Assembly (NCBI GenBank): GCA_012838385.1
Contig: DUPL01000115.1
Location: 1 to 39,029, forward strand
Length of the DNA: 39,029 bases
From: Clostridiaceae bacterium
GTDB lineage: Bacteria; Bacillota; Clostridia; UBA1212; DUPL01
Reading direction: 5' to 3'
Position numbers and translations under genes: made by a program
Shown: piece by piece, positions 9,401 through 16,760 of the stretch
How positions within the stretch are numbered: position 1 is the stretch's first letter
Layout: every line of letters starts with the position of its first letter
The notes under the pieces: generated by a model
Database searches by the model: none
The model's input: the letters and a program-made list of their open reading frames with translations, nothing else
What the model was told of the DNA's origin: nothing

Positions 9401-9622
9401 AAGATTCACATAACTCTTCACAGCCCTTATACAGCTGGCACCCCTGCATATATCTCTCAATTTGGAGAAATTGAAGTCTATAGTGCGGTTGAGTATACGG
9501 AACCTGATACAAACCCAACAACCAACGACAGCACCAATCCTTTCATTTGGGTAGTGTTGGCCTTTGGTTTTTGCTGCATGTTCTCTATACGTAATATGCA
9601 AAAAAGGTTGTTAAACAAATGA
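6485..9622 (+). CDS. Large surface lipoprotein: TIM-barrel-like domain plus three discoidin/CBM32-like domains
   Basis: The frame opens at 6452, but AGGAGGG lies 7 nt before ATG 6485, giving 1045 residues. A lipoprotein signal follows, with lipobox IVGC and the cysteine at residue 26. Residues ~45-400 look like a TIM-barrel glycoside-hydrolase-type domain; GGYYILDEA carries a candidate catalytic acid, but I cannot name a GH family. Three F5/8-type C (discoidin, CBM32-like) modules follow, at about 455-605, 620-775 and 860-1010. A FIVAR-like helical segment (about 780-850) lies between the second and third. The C-terminus has one hydrophobic helix (FIWVVLAFGFCCMF) and a basic tail, with no LPXTG motif. 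Likely role: binding or cleaving a glycan at the cell surface. It is divergent from the AraC-type regulator, which may control it. Three weakly similar modules argue for binding as a main function. Confidence 0.85.
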   Translation: MLFKKTRRILVLCIFALLAGTAIVGCKSKYEDPSVTSNSKKHVYTDLLDNIIITAFHPISYPELLTQEQFDLAADAGIDVMEYCGAMRVTDPASMKLALQFAANAGILCNVYDDRIQNNALSMSREELFAIFNEYKGRDGLGGYYILDEAVSPNDYAKLINEVIEFDPNSTAFFNNYPDIWNDGYYQDRLSDLAHLIINKDNFVLSFDNYPFGPAPNSVDEYNLFKHFEAIRQAGNENNVRTGFYAQVISYGYRKLNSSETLYHVNVGLAYGCTEINYFAWGTPNEVLCPGFGDGVIDRNGNPTDLYYAIKEINRYAHTIGPTLVKLRAAEVYHSGANSTNPVYQRIPQNFFVQSDSYIILSLMEHKITGRNYLMVVNKYMNAPQTIGLRFTDVGSLSEVNQTTGNLTPIGNEYKNGVFTRTLDAGAAVLLALPEGVSFVTPKKIKESANLFENAYVLASDSRGSSGWFVNRVNDGITISEEHFMGWQAIRNEKEWLQFDLGEVKEFNRLDLYPAGNGSASGVYFPSGVKISVSNDGKTWTTVKNIENIEQPTITVPTFRFNKASARYVRLDFVKRGNICELAEAKLYNDDGSIPMPDPTDYVDEEVAPGENIAKGKPVVDYSSNYEHPEWNNSIHFVTDGNYKTNWASDVLLTNTQDSIEYLTIDLQRIYDIEKIILHPMYDANTDGYTTIAFPIDFRIDISTDGTTFTTVAEYKGGITDTEPLTITFTPTKGRYVRVYCTKLQQHPGALNAYMVQFSEIEVFAYMDELTGAKSTLQKAITEAKHIDLNFYVNSSRILLNEAISEAEQVLSTQSDNLEALLNAVAELNDAISKMIAIPLGDNIALGKPVTATSDYVAPEGIFKASYLTDGINPVNLVPYQTHNGWSVNVYDDIKRDTPVDIVIDLEQLETVAAIMLQPANYDAKFYPASYQIMTSPDGNNYQIVAVVENIEGVKPGDVLRYKVDNVLARYIKIHITLHSPYTAGTPAYISQFGEIEVYSAVEYTEPDTNPTTNDSTNPFIWVVLAFGFCCMFSIRNMQKRLLNK

Positions 9623-9624
9623 TT

Positions 9625-9650
9625 AAAGGCACCACCTGGTGCCTTTTCTT
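9625..9650 (+). terminator. Intrinsic terminator between the lipoprotein and serpin genes
   Basis: AAAGGCACC and its complement form a stem of about 9 bp with a four-base loop (9625-9646), followed by TTTTCTT. It starts 3 bp after the lipoprotein stop and abuts the serpin stop. It may also act weakly for the convergent serpin operon. Confidence 0.8.
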
Positions 9651-10894
9651 TAATCCAAATTTGTAACCACTCCAATGAATAACGGCAAATTGGTGCTGTT
9701 GTCAACAATCGCATATACAAAGGGACGGTCAAGCATTACCGTTTCACCTTGAGGCATGGAAGTTGGAGCCATTTCCACCTTGGTTACCGCACCTGCTTTC
9801 GTACCCTTTTCATCCACATTGATAAAGGTCTTATGCAAGACATCAGCTATAACAAGTCTTACATCCGGGTTCATCCTACTAAAATCCGCTTTTGATTCGT
9901 CAAAAGCATCTGGCATGCCCATATCCTTTAAAATATCATTCAACCCAACCTCATACTCATAGCTGAATTTTGGGATATATGCGCTGACACTTTGATTTTT
10001 GACATTTTCCAGAGTGTTAATGAAATATTCTCCCGTCAATCCGTTGATATATTCCGCTATGCTCACATCTTCGTTTGGAAGAAGTGCCACAAAACTGTAT
10101 CCCCCGTTTTTGTAAGACTTCACAAATCCTGTTGCGCTATCATCTTTTAGAAACCTTGCCTCAAAGGAATGCATAAAATCAACTCTTGTCTTCCTTCCGT
10201 CAAGGTTGGTAAAGTCATCCTTGATTATGTCACTTTCCTTATAAACCGTTTCCCATTCCGCATCAAACACAATGGCATTAATGAGATACATGACTGCATC
10301 CTCTGAAATTCTGTCAAGGATACTGTCTATCATGCCATCAGTCTTGTGCTTCACCCAGTTATTAATATCCTTCAGGGTCTGCTCATCAAAAGGAGATCTG
10401 TAGCAGTTGGCATTATAGTAATCTGCATTTGTTTGGAGAAAATCTCTTTCTACATGAAAACCTTCCTTGAACCAGATGGAATTGGAAATTTTAAATTTGG
10501 ATTTGGGCTCGTTGGGAAGACTCTTTGCATAGCTTAAGAGATATCTGTTCAACTCTCCTATTTTCGTACCATCACCCAAAACTTTTTCAATCTGCGCCAG
10601 TGTACCTTCGTCAGCACCGTTTGCAGTCATGCAAAGTGCCAGCATGATGGAGAGAGGCGAAACCAGCGTATTCTCATCATCAAAAGACCTTTTGAACATC
10701 TCAATTGAAAAGTTTGATGTAAACTCAACAAACCTTCCATCCACTGTTTTGCCTTCCACATTATTCGACTCTATACCTTCCATCAAATCTGTAGCTTCCA
10801 CCTTGAGACTGTAGGGTGTTGTGTTCAGCACCATGAATATGGCAAGAACAAGTCCCAGGAAAGTGGTTGTAACCCTTTTAAAAAATCTAGACAT
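9650..10894 (-). CDS. Secreted serpin (serine/cysteine protease inhibitor)
   Basis: A serpin-fold suicide inhibitor, probably exported. The longest frame starts at 10900, but GGAGGA lies 1 nt from that ATG and 6 nt from ATG 10892-10894, so the shorter 414-residue form is preferred. A basic, hydrophobic signal sequence occupies about residues 1-34. The serpin signature motifs LVSPLSIMLAL, NAIVFDAEW and DRPFVYAIVD are present. The reactive-centre loop runs from E362 (P17). The hinge EKGTKAGAVT has small residues at P12-P9 and Thr at P8, as in inhibitory serpins. Counting to P1 predicts Thr378-Ser379 as the scissile bond, preceded by Pro. Unlike some clostridial cellulosomal serpins it has no dockerin. 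It is the last gene of a sigma/anti-sigma/serpin operon, 17 bp after the anti-sigma candidate. Confidence 0.93.
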   Translation of the reverse strand: MSRFFKRVTTTFLGLVLAIFMVLNTTPYSLKVEATDLMEGIESNNVEGKTVDGRFVEFTSNFSIEMFKRSFDDENTLVSPLSIMLALCMTANGADEGTLAQIEKVLGDGTKIGELNRYLLSYAKSLPNEPKSKFKISNSIWFKEGFHVERDFLQTNADYYNANCYRSPFDEQTLKDINNWVKHKTDGMIDSILDRISEDAVMYLINAIVFDAEWETVYKESDIIKDDFTNLDGRKTRVDFMHSFEARFLKDDSATGFVKSYKNGGYSFVALLPNEDVSIAEYINGLTGEYFINTLENVKNQSVSAYIPKFSYEYEVGLNDILKDMGMPDAFDESKADFSRMNPDVRLVIADVLHKTFINVDEKGTKAGAVTKVEMAPTSMPQGETVMLDRPFVYAIVDNSTNLPLFIGVVTNLD

Positions 10895-10911
10895 ATGCAT
10901 TCCTCCTTTTC

Positions 10912-11442
10912 TCAGTCACCCTCCATACTACCAATCAGCTCAATTAAACCTTCAAAATCTTCATTAGATAAATAATATACACAATCATCTTTCACAATAA
11001 CCCCGTTGCCAATAACATACTTCTTTGTATCATTGCCCTTAAATATTATTTCGACAATCATTTTTCCCTCATTTTCATCATGTATGTTACCGGAATCTCC
11101 ACCTATCCAGCGCATTTCCATTTTTATCTTGTCAAGGTACTCAACTAAAGTATTAACCTTTTCCTCCGACTTATACTCTTTCGTTACATTTTTATCCACA
11201 TAATGGACTTTAACCAGGCTTGTGCTCCTATCGGCATTTGTCTCAGGCACCCTTGCACTTGTCGCATCACTGGTTTTATTCTCGGGAAGAACAACAAACC
11301 TTGCAACTAGTGAAACAATTAGAACAATGCAAGCAGCGCAAGAGGACACGCAAACTGCCACCTTCCTTCTTTGTTTTCTTCTTGCAAGGTACAAATCCCT
11401 TTTTCTATAAATACTCTCTTTGAATTCCTCTCTACTCTTCAT
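10912..11442 (-). CDS. Single-pass membrane protein, probable anti-sigma factor
   Basis: A 176-residue protein with a charged ~27-residue N-terminus (MKSREEFKESIYRKRDLYLA...), one transmembrane helix (about 28-50, VAVCVSSCAACIVLIVSLVARF) and a ~120-residue extracytoplasmic domain without recognisable family motifs. It overlaps the upstream ECF sigma gene by 4 bp (ATGA), the usual arrangement of sigma/anti-sigma pairs. The N-terminus is too short for a classical zinc-binding anti-sigma domain, and no HxxxCxxC motif is seen. The call therefore rests on topology and position. It could alternatively be a sensor or accessory membrane protein of the operon. Confidence 0.6.
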   Translation of the reverse strand: MKSREEFKESIYRKRDLYLARRKQRRKVAVCVSSCAACIVLIVSLVARFVVLPENKTSDATSARVPETNADRSTSLVKVHYVDKNVTKEYKSEEKVNTLVEYLDKIKMEMRWIGGDSGNIHDENEGKMIVEIIFKGNDTKKYVIGNGVIVKDDCVYYLSNEDFEGLIELIGSMEGD

Positions 11443-11993
11443 AAGTCGTAATTTCCCTTCTCCAAAACCTCACGCAGCGCCTTTCTGGCACGGTAAACAA
11501 GATTCTCTATCTGTTTTCTATTCTTCTTCATTACCTTTGCCGCTTCCTCATAGGATAGTTCCTCGTAGTAAACAAGGTGCAAGACCGCTCTATAGTTTTC
11601 TTTGAGACTGCCCAAAGCTTCGTTTACAACTCTCTTCCTCTCATCCACCAAAAGCTTTTCCTCTACCTGTATGTAACTCTCGCTTTTCTCCACTACCTCA
11701 TCAATATCAATAAATTTATACCTTGAGCCTCTCCTTGCATAATCAATCGCCTTGTTCCTTCCTATGGTAAACAGGTATGTCTTGAAAGAGGTCTTAAAGT
11801 TATACCTGTTTTTGTGTATCAGAAGTTCAAGGAACGCATCTTCCGCAAGTTCCTCTGCTATACTCAAATTGGAAACATAGCGGTTAATGAAGAATATGAG
11901 ATGGTCCTTGTATAAGTCCAATATATCTTCAAAACCACTTTCATCACCTTCCAGGTAGCGTCGGTAGCAGTCAGCACCAATATCCGGCAACAT
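11439..11993 (-). CDS. ECF-type RNA polymerase sigma factor
   Basis: A 184-residue sigma-70 family protein reduced to regions 2 and 4, as in extracytoplasmic-function sigmas. Region 2 (about 20-88) includes AEELAEDAFLELL and SFKTYLFTIGRNKAIDYAR, with the -10 recognition and melting residues. Region 4 (about 125-178) includes LKENYRAVLHLVYYEELSYEEAAKVM and the recognition helix KNRKQIENLVYRARKALRE. It is first of three genes (sigma, membrane protein, serpin), so the serpin is likely under control of this sigma if, as usual, it transcribes its own operon. GGAAGGA lies a few bases upstream of the ATG at 11991-11993. Confidence 0.92.
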   Translation of the reverse strand: MLPDIGADCYRRYLEGDESGFEDILDLYKDHLIFFINRYVSNLSIAEELAEDAFLELLIHKNRYNFKTSFKTYLFTIGRNKAIDYARRGSRYKFIDIDEVVEKSESYIQVEEKLLVDERKRVVNEALGSLKENYRAVLHLVYYEELSYEEAAKVMKKNRKQIENLVYRARKALREVLEKGNYDL

Positions 11994-12011
11994 ATCATCC
12001 TTCCAGTTAAA

Positions 12012-12032
12012 GAGAGATAAAACTTACCTCTC
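12012..12032 (-). terminator. Hairpin between the phosphodiesterase and sigma-factor genes
   Basis: On the minus strand GAGAGGTAA-GTT-TTATCTCTC forms a 9-bp stem including one G-T pair, followed by only TTTAA. It lies 35 bp after the stop of the EAL-domain gene and 19 bp before the sigma-factor ATG. It could be a weak terminator or a structure in the sigma-factor leader. Confidence 0.4.
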
Positions 12033-12066
12033 ACTTATTTATTCGAACAACTTCAAAAAAACACTC

Positions 12067-15000
12067 TTAATCCTCACTGTCTTTCAATTTTTTAAAGAAA
12101 GTATACGGATTGTAGGTTGTAAAGCTTCCTTCTGTAAAAATTACGGTCTTTCTCATCCTTATCTGAACCTGATTCAATACTCTCGTAAGCTCGGTTCTTG
12201 TATTCTCGTCGATTATGAACTCAATACCGTATTCATAAAGATTGTCTTGCAGTTCATTCGACCATACCGTATATCCCAAAAGAACCAGCGTATTACCCAT
12301 AAGCTCCGTAGAAAAACTCAATACGAGGTCTCTTTCCACAGGAAGCTTTATGTCAGATATGAAACAAAGTCCTCCAGGTCCCATATTCTTTACCAAGACC
12401 TTTGTCTTTCCAACACTAACCTTCCTTCCCTTTACCTCTACAATGGTCATATCAGCTACTAAATGAACATCAAACCTGACCCTGAAGAACTTTCTTCTTT
12501 CAACAAAAGGTTTTGCTTCCTCCTCCATCTGAGGATTACATCTTCCAATAATCAGAAGCTTTATTATCTCTTCAAGCACAACAGGCTTGGTATACAAATA
12601 TCCCTGTCCGGCAAAACAGTTAAGCTGCCTCAGCATTTCAAGCTGCTGCCAGTTCTCGATACCTTCTGCTACAACCCTTATGCCAAGCTCCTTTCCAAGA
12701 CCTATTACGCTTTTAATTATGGACAAGGATCTTTTGTCATTGACCGCTTTTTTTACAAAAGAACCATCGATTTTGATAATATCAAGCTCAAGGGAATCCA
12801 GGTATGAAAGGGACGAGTACCTAGTACCAAAGTCGTCCAAAGCTACCTTGACACCATAAGACTTTAACCTGTTTATATCATTGCACACCTTGTCAGTTCT
12901 GTCTATAAGTACGCTTTCAGTTACTTCAACAGTCAAAAAGGACGGGTCCACACCATACTTGCTTATAATTCCGATTATGTTATCAACAAAATCTTTCTGC
13001 AGGAACTGAAGAGGTGAAAAGTTTACTGCCACATCTACATTCTCTATACCCTTTTCCATCCATTTCTTTATATCCTGACAGACTTTGTTCAGCATCCAGT
13101 TTCCGACGTCAATAATAAGTCCCATCTCTTCTGCAATAGCAATAAATTCTCCTGGAGATATCAGTCCCCATTCGGGATGCTCCCATCTTACCAAGGCCTC
13201 TACAAACAGTATTTCACCGCTCCAAATATTCACAATGGGCTGGTATCGGACACTCAACTGATCCGTTTCAATTGCCTTTCTCAAATCGTTTCTAAAAAAG
13301 AAATCTTTGAAGTTCTGTATGTCAAAACTGGACGAATAGAACCTATATCGATTCTTTCCTTCCCTCTTTGCTCTTAGGACTGTCTGCAGCGTATCCTGCA
13401 CAAAGGAATCCACATCCTTGTTGCAGTCAGCAAAAAAGTTGATTCCCACGTTTACGGATACAGTGAGCTCGTACTGCTGTATCTTGTATGGTTTTGTAAG
13501 GGTGTTAATAATCCTTTTTGCAAGGGATTCGTAATCCTCTTCCTGACTTTTGAGTACAACGGCAAAGTCGTCCTCGGAATAGCGGGCAATAAAATTATCA
13601 TTAAACAGTTCCTTTAATCGCTTTACAATCTCCAAAACAAGCAGCTGTTCAATACTGTATCCCAATGTGTATATTACATAACTCAGACCGCTTATGGATA
13701 TAAACATTAGGGCAAAAGGCATTTTTGTGTCCTTTACCTCACTACAGTATGATTTAAGCTGCTCTTTGAAATAGGATTGGTTTGGAAGCTTGGTAAGGTC
13801 ATCGTGTGTTGAGATATATGTGAGCTTGTTCTTCATCTCCACTCTGTCGCTTATGTCCCTGAAGTGGATGACAATACCTTCAATGAAAGGATTGTCCATC
13901 AAATTCTGAAGTTCAGCCTCAATATTTAATTCCTTTCCATCCTTTAATCTCAGCCTCACATCACCCTTTAGCCTGACCCCAGGATTTTCAACCACACTGT
14001 TTATAAAGTTCCTAACCTTCTCGAGCTCCTCTCCTTCATAAAAGTCATATACATTTTTTCCAAGACGGTCCTCAGGCTTGCTTCCCAGTACTTTCTCCAC
14101 CGCTTCGCTGATGTATACAATAGTGCCATCCGGTTTGATTATCTCATACACATCGCTGGATTCCTGCAGAAGCATCTGGAAGCTGTTTTTCAATCCAGCA
14201 ATTTCCTCCTGTCGCTTTTCAAGCTCTTCGTTAAGCTTTTTCTCCTTAGTTATGTCCCGTATTACCCCATACAAATATACAGGATTTTCATTTTCATCAA
14301 AAACGTACTCGGACACCTGATGGATAAACCGCACCTCTCCGTCAGGCCTTACAATCCTGAACTTCATCTCAAAAGGCCCTTTCAATCTTGCGCCAAGAAG
14401 CTTGTCAACCCGGTCCCTATCCTCATAATGCACCAATGACACATAACTCTCATATGTATTATCAAAATTCTCAGGATCTATTCCAAATATTCTGTAAACT
14501 CCCTTAGAACTGGTACTTTTGCTGGTTGCAATATCAAACACCCAGCTGCCTGTTTTGGCAAGTTTCTGACCCTGTTCCATCATCCTGTTACTCTGCTCCA
14601 GCTGCATTTGAAGAAGCTTTTCCTGGGTAATATCCCTCAATGTGCCAATAACGCTTACAGTCTGCCCAAGCTCATTAAGAATGGCTTCTCCCTTTCCTTT
14701 TACATACTTCACAGAGCCGTCTTTTTGAGGAATGCGGAACTCTATTTCGCAGGACCTGCCTGCAAAGTGTTCAGCTAGACAGTGTCTTACATTGTCTCTG
14801 TCGTCAGGGTGAATAAGTTTTATTGTGCTCTCAAAGTCATTGTCAAACTCTTCAGGCTTTATTCCGTATATGCTGAACATCTCTTCAGTTCCATAGAACT
14901 CGTCCTTTAATACATCATACCTCCAACTTCCCACGCCGGATACCTTCTGCGCAATACTTAAGTCTTCTCCAATTGCCTTAAGGTTGTTCTCAATAAGTTT

Positions 15001-15345
15001 TCTATCAGTTATATCCTGCAATGCTCCATATATCTTTACTGGTCTTTTTTCCTTATCAAAAACCGTCCTTGTCCATACCTGCAAATGCTTCTCCTGACCT
15101 TCCAGCGTCATTTCATAACTCATCTCTTCATGTTCAAAAAAAGCCTTCTGGCCTTCATCATGGATAACATTGTAGATATTATCATGTGATTCCATGCAAA
15201 GAATGTTATAAACCTGGCTGGTCATAATCAGCTTGTCCTTAACCAAATCATGCGTGAAGAAACCTGTCTTCGACAATCTTTGTCCAACATTGATATTTTC
15301 CATTAGCTCTTCATCTTTTATTCTCTTTCCAAAAAAACCGGCCAT
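12067..15345 (-). CDS. PAS4-GGDEF-EAL-PilZ protein, probable c-di-GMP phosphodiesterase
   Basis: About 1092 residues from ATG 15343-15345. A GTG at 15352-15354, overlapping the previous stop, is an alternative. Four PAS folds (about 25-125, 130-245, 255-370, 385-500), several ending in the PAC-like DIT motif, form the sensor. The GGDEF domain (about 510-670) is degenerate: the signature position reads SEDDF (590-594) and the metal-binding Asp strand is FISISGL, so cyclase activity is unlikely. The EAL domain looks complete: EALVRW (716-721), the Asn in VNFSP, the Glu in VTESV, DDFGTRYSS, KIDGSF and AEGIEN. It should hydrolyse c-di-GMP to pGpG. A C-terminal PilZ domain (about 960-1080) has the RxxxR motif (RKFFR), but NMGPGG in place of (D/N)xSxxG, so c-di-GMP binding may be weakened. 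No transmembrane segment: a cytosolic sensor. Confidence 0.9.
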   Translation of the reverse strand: MAGFFGKRIKDEELMENINVGQRLSKTGFFTHDLVKDKLIMTSQVYNILCMESHDNIYNVIHDEGQKAFFEHEEMSYEMTLEGQEKHLQVWTRTVFDKEKRPVKIYGALQDITDRKLIENNLKAIGEDLSIAQKVSGVGSWRYDVLKDEFYGTEEMFSIYGIKPEEFDNDFESTIKLIHPDDRDNVRHCLAEHFAGRSCEIEFRIPQKDGSVKYVKGKGEAILNELGQTVSVIGTLRDITQEKLLQMQLEQSNRMMEQGQKLAKTGSWVFDIATSKSTSSKGVYRIFGIDPENFDNTYESYVSLVHYEDRDRVDKLLGARLKGPFEMKFRIVRPDGEVRFIHQVSEYVFDENENPVYLYGVIRDITKEKKLNEELEKRQEEIAGLKNSFQMLLQESSDVYEIIKPDGTIVYISEAVEKVLGSKPEDRLGKNVYDFYEGEELEKVRNFINSVVENPGVRLKGDVRLRLKDGKELNIEAELQNLMDNPFIEGIVIHFRDISDRVEMKNKLTYISTHDDLTKLPNQSYFKEQLKSYCSEVKDTKMPFALMFISISGLSYVIYTLGYSIEQLLVLEIVKRLKELFNDNFIARYSEDDFAVVLKSQEEDYESLAKRIINTLTKPYKIQQYELTVSVNVGINFFADCNKDVDSFVQDTLQTVLRAKREGKNRYRFYSSSFDIQNFKDFFFRNDLRKAIETDQLSVRYQPIVNIWSGEILFVEALVRWEHPEWGLISPGEFIAIAEEMGLIIDVGNWMLNKVCQDIKKWMEKGIENVDVAVNFSPLQFLQKDFVDNIIGIISKYGVDPSFLTVEVTESVLIDRTDKVCNDINRLKSYGVKVALDDFGTRYSSLSYLDSLELDIIKIDGSFVKKAVNDKRSLSIIKSVIGLGKELGIRVVAEGIENWQQLEMLRQLNCFAGQGYLYTKPVVLEEIIKLLIIGRCNPQMEEEAKPFVERRKFFRVRFDVHLVADMTIVEVKGRKVSVGKTKVLVKNMGPGGLCFISDIKLPVERDLVLSFSTELMGNTLVLLGYTVWSNELQDNLYEYGIEFIIDENTRTELTRVLNQVQIRMRKTVIFTEGSFTTYNPYTFFKKLKDSED

Positions 15346-15350
15346 GCTCC

Positions 15351-15974
15351 TCACCTGTTTTCAACAAGATATCTCAATACAGTCTTCAACTTCTCCTGCT
15401 CCGTTTTCCTAATATCCGATATATATATTTCCCTGTGTACAAGAGTCTTAAGTTTAAGATTATTCTCAGAAATATATTCCTTCATCTTCTCAAACGTCCT
15501 GTGTTCCTCATCAAAGGGACCCACATGCATCATCTGTACTGACAAACCATCCTTTATTGTCTCAAACCTGACCTCATCAAATAATGGATTGTTCTTCTTC
15601 TTTTTTGCAATCTCAACTGCTCTTTCAAAGACTTCCCTTGTAACAAAATCCGGTTGCCTTATCATTATTGTGTAAACCAAATCATCCTTTACAAGGGTCT
15701 CCTTTTTTCTTCCCTCCTCAGTCAAATCCCAGACCCCTTCCAGTGGATATACGGTATACTCAAAATACCCTTCGGGGGTAAATCCATTCCTTGGCATCAT
15801 CCTAATTGCATACGCTATCGGATACAATGCGCCTATCCTGTCTGCAAAATCCTGCTGGTTGGGATCTCCCTTTCCACTTATTGTAATGAAGTTCATGGGG
15901 GGCACATCAACAAGCTCAGGTTTTTCCTTCGGAATGTATAACTCCTTTTCGTGCTTCCTCCATTCGTGTTTCAT
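15351..15974 (-). CDS. GyrI-like small-molecule-binding domain protein
   Basis: A 207-residue soluble protein resembling the stand-alone GyrI-like/SOUL-fold family (COG4832-type). Supporting segments are VPPMNFITISGKGDPN near the N-terminus, the EGVWDLTEEGR turn, DLVYTIMIRQPDFVT, and VQMMHVGPFDEEHRTFEKMKEYI near the C-terminus. Related domains bind hydrophobic ligands next to AraC- or MerR-type DNA-binding domains; this one has none. A GGGGA motif lies about 8 nt before the ATG at 15972-15974. Its stop comes just before the start of the c-di-GMP phosphodiesterase, so the two are probably co-transcribed, but the family knowledge does not explain a functional link. Confidence 0.75.
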   Translation of the reverse strand: MKHEWRKHEKELYIPKEKPELVDVPPMNFITISGKGDPNQQDFADRIGALYPIAYAIRMMPRNGFTPEGYFEYTVYPLEGVWDLTEEGRKKETLVKDDLVYTIMIRQPDFVTREVFERAVEIAKKKKNNPLFDEVRFETIKDGLSVQMMHVGPFDEEHRTFEKMKEYISENNLKLKTLVHREIYISDIRKTEQEKLKTVLRYLVENR

Positions 15975-16127
15975 TTTAAAATCCCCAATTTTAATAATAT
16001 ATATAATTTTACCAAGAAATCCCCTGTAGGAAAAGAGTAAAACTTTTTAACAATTCAGGTAAATACCACAATTAATGTAAATTTAACCATAATGTTATAC
16101 TTTACACACAATTTCTTGATTAAATAA

Positions 16128-16155
16128 TTGACAAACAATGCTGCAAGAATTGAAT
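16128..16155 (+). promoter_or_regulatory. Possible promoter of the VanZ-like/ABC operon
   Basis: A perfect -35 TTGACA (16128-16133) is followed after 16 nt by TTGAAT (16150-16155, four of six matches to TATAAT). The start would lie near 16162, giving a very short leader that still includes AAGGAGG before ATG 16179. Confidence 0.4.
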
Positions 16156-16178
16156 AAAGTCAAAAGGAGGATGCTCTC

Positions 16179-16760
16179 ATGTTTACAATTCTGGAAAATG
16201 ACATAACCATCATAGGGCCTGTGACCATAATCTGCGCTTTAATTGCATACTTTCTTTACAAAAAACACCAGGATTCAAAAATGGTCTTCTTTCATATTCT
16301 ATTCTGTTTTGGAGTCTATGCCTGGTTTGCGCATAATTTCCTTCCCATGCCGCTGTCTAGTGACATGTGGAAAATAGAACTACGTCCTCTAAACAGAAGC
16401 AAACTAGAGTGTTTGGAGCTGATCCCATTCCGTGCAATATATTCAGATATATCCAGAATGGGGTTCAACGAATTGGTAAGAAGTGCGCTTTTCAACGTAT
16501 ATGTCAGTTTTGCTCCAATTCCCATGTTGACTGGTTTTTCAATAAAGAATGCATATGCAAATATTACAAGGACGAAAGCAATCATCTCCTCCATTGTCCT
16601 GGGCTTCTCCCCATACATAATCTTCAGTTCCTTCATCATATTTGGAAACAAGTCCTGGAAATATACAAATATAACAATACCTCTTTTATTTATTCTCTAT
16701 TTCTGGATAGGTTATGCAGTTAATATGGGTGTTAAAAAACTTTGGGACAGGTGGTTCTAA
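16179..16760 (+). CDS. VanZ-like membrane protein
   Basis: A 193-residue protein with about five transmembrane helices. ELIPFRAIYSDI followed by SALFNVYVSFAPIPMLTGF resembles the NLIPF...N-x-LLF-x-P-x-G pattern of the VanZ family, but the match is loose. VanZ is known for a contribution to teicoplanin resistance; most family members have no assigned role. AAGGAGG lies well placed before ATG 16179. Its TAA shares a base with the ATG of the next gene (TAATG), so it is translationally coupled to an FtsX-type ABC transporter. That context hints at envelope stress or antimicrobial-peptide defence, which is inference only. Confidence 0.6.
   Translation: MFTILENDITIIGPVTIICALIAYFLYKKHQDSKMVFFHILFCFGVYAWFAHNFLPMPLSSDMWKIELRPLNRSKLECLELIPFRAIYSDISRMGFNELVRSALFNVYVSFAPIPMLTGFSIKNAYANITRTKAIISSIVLGFSPYIIFSSFIIFGNKSWKYTNITIPLLFILYFWIGYAVNMGVKKLWDRWF

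Noticed and set aside
8882..9601. 239-codon open frame opposite the lipoprotein gene
   Set aside because: It is antisense to the discoidin-like domains, lacks a ribosome binding site and has an implausible Cys/Tyr/Ile-rich composition; the plus-strand gene is unmistakable.
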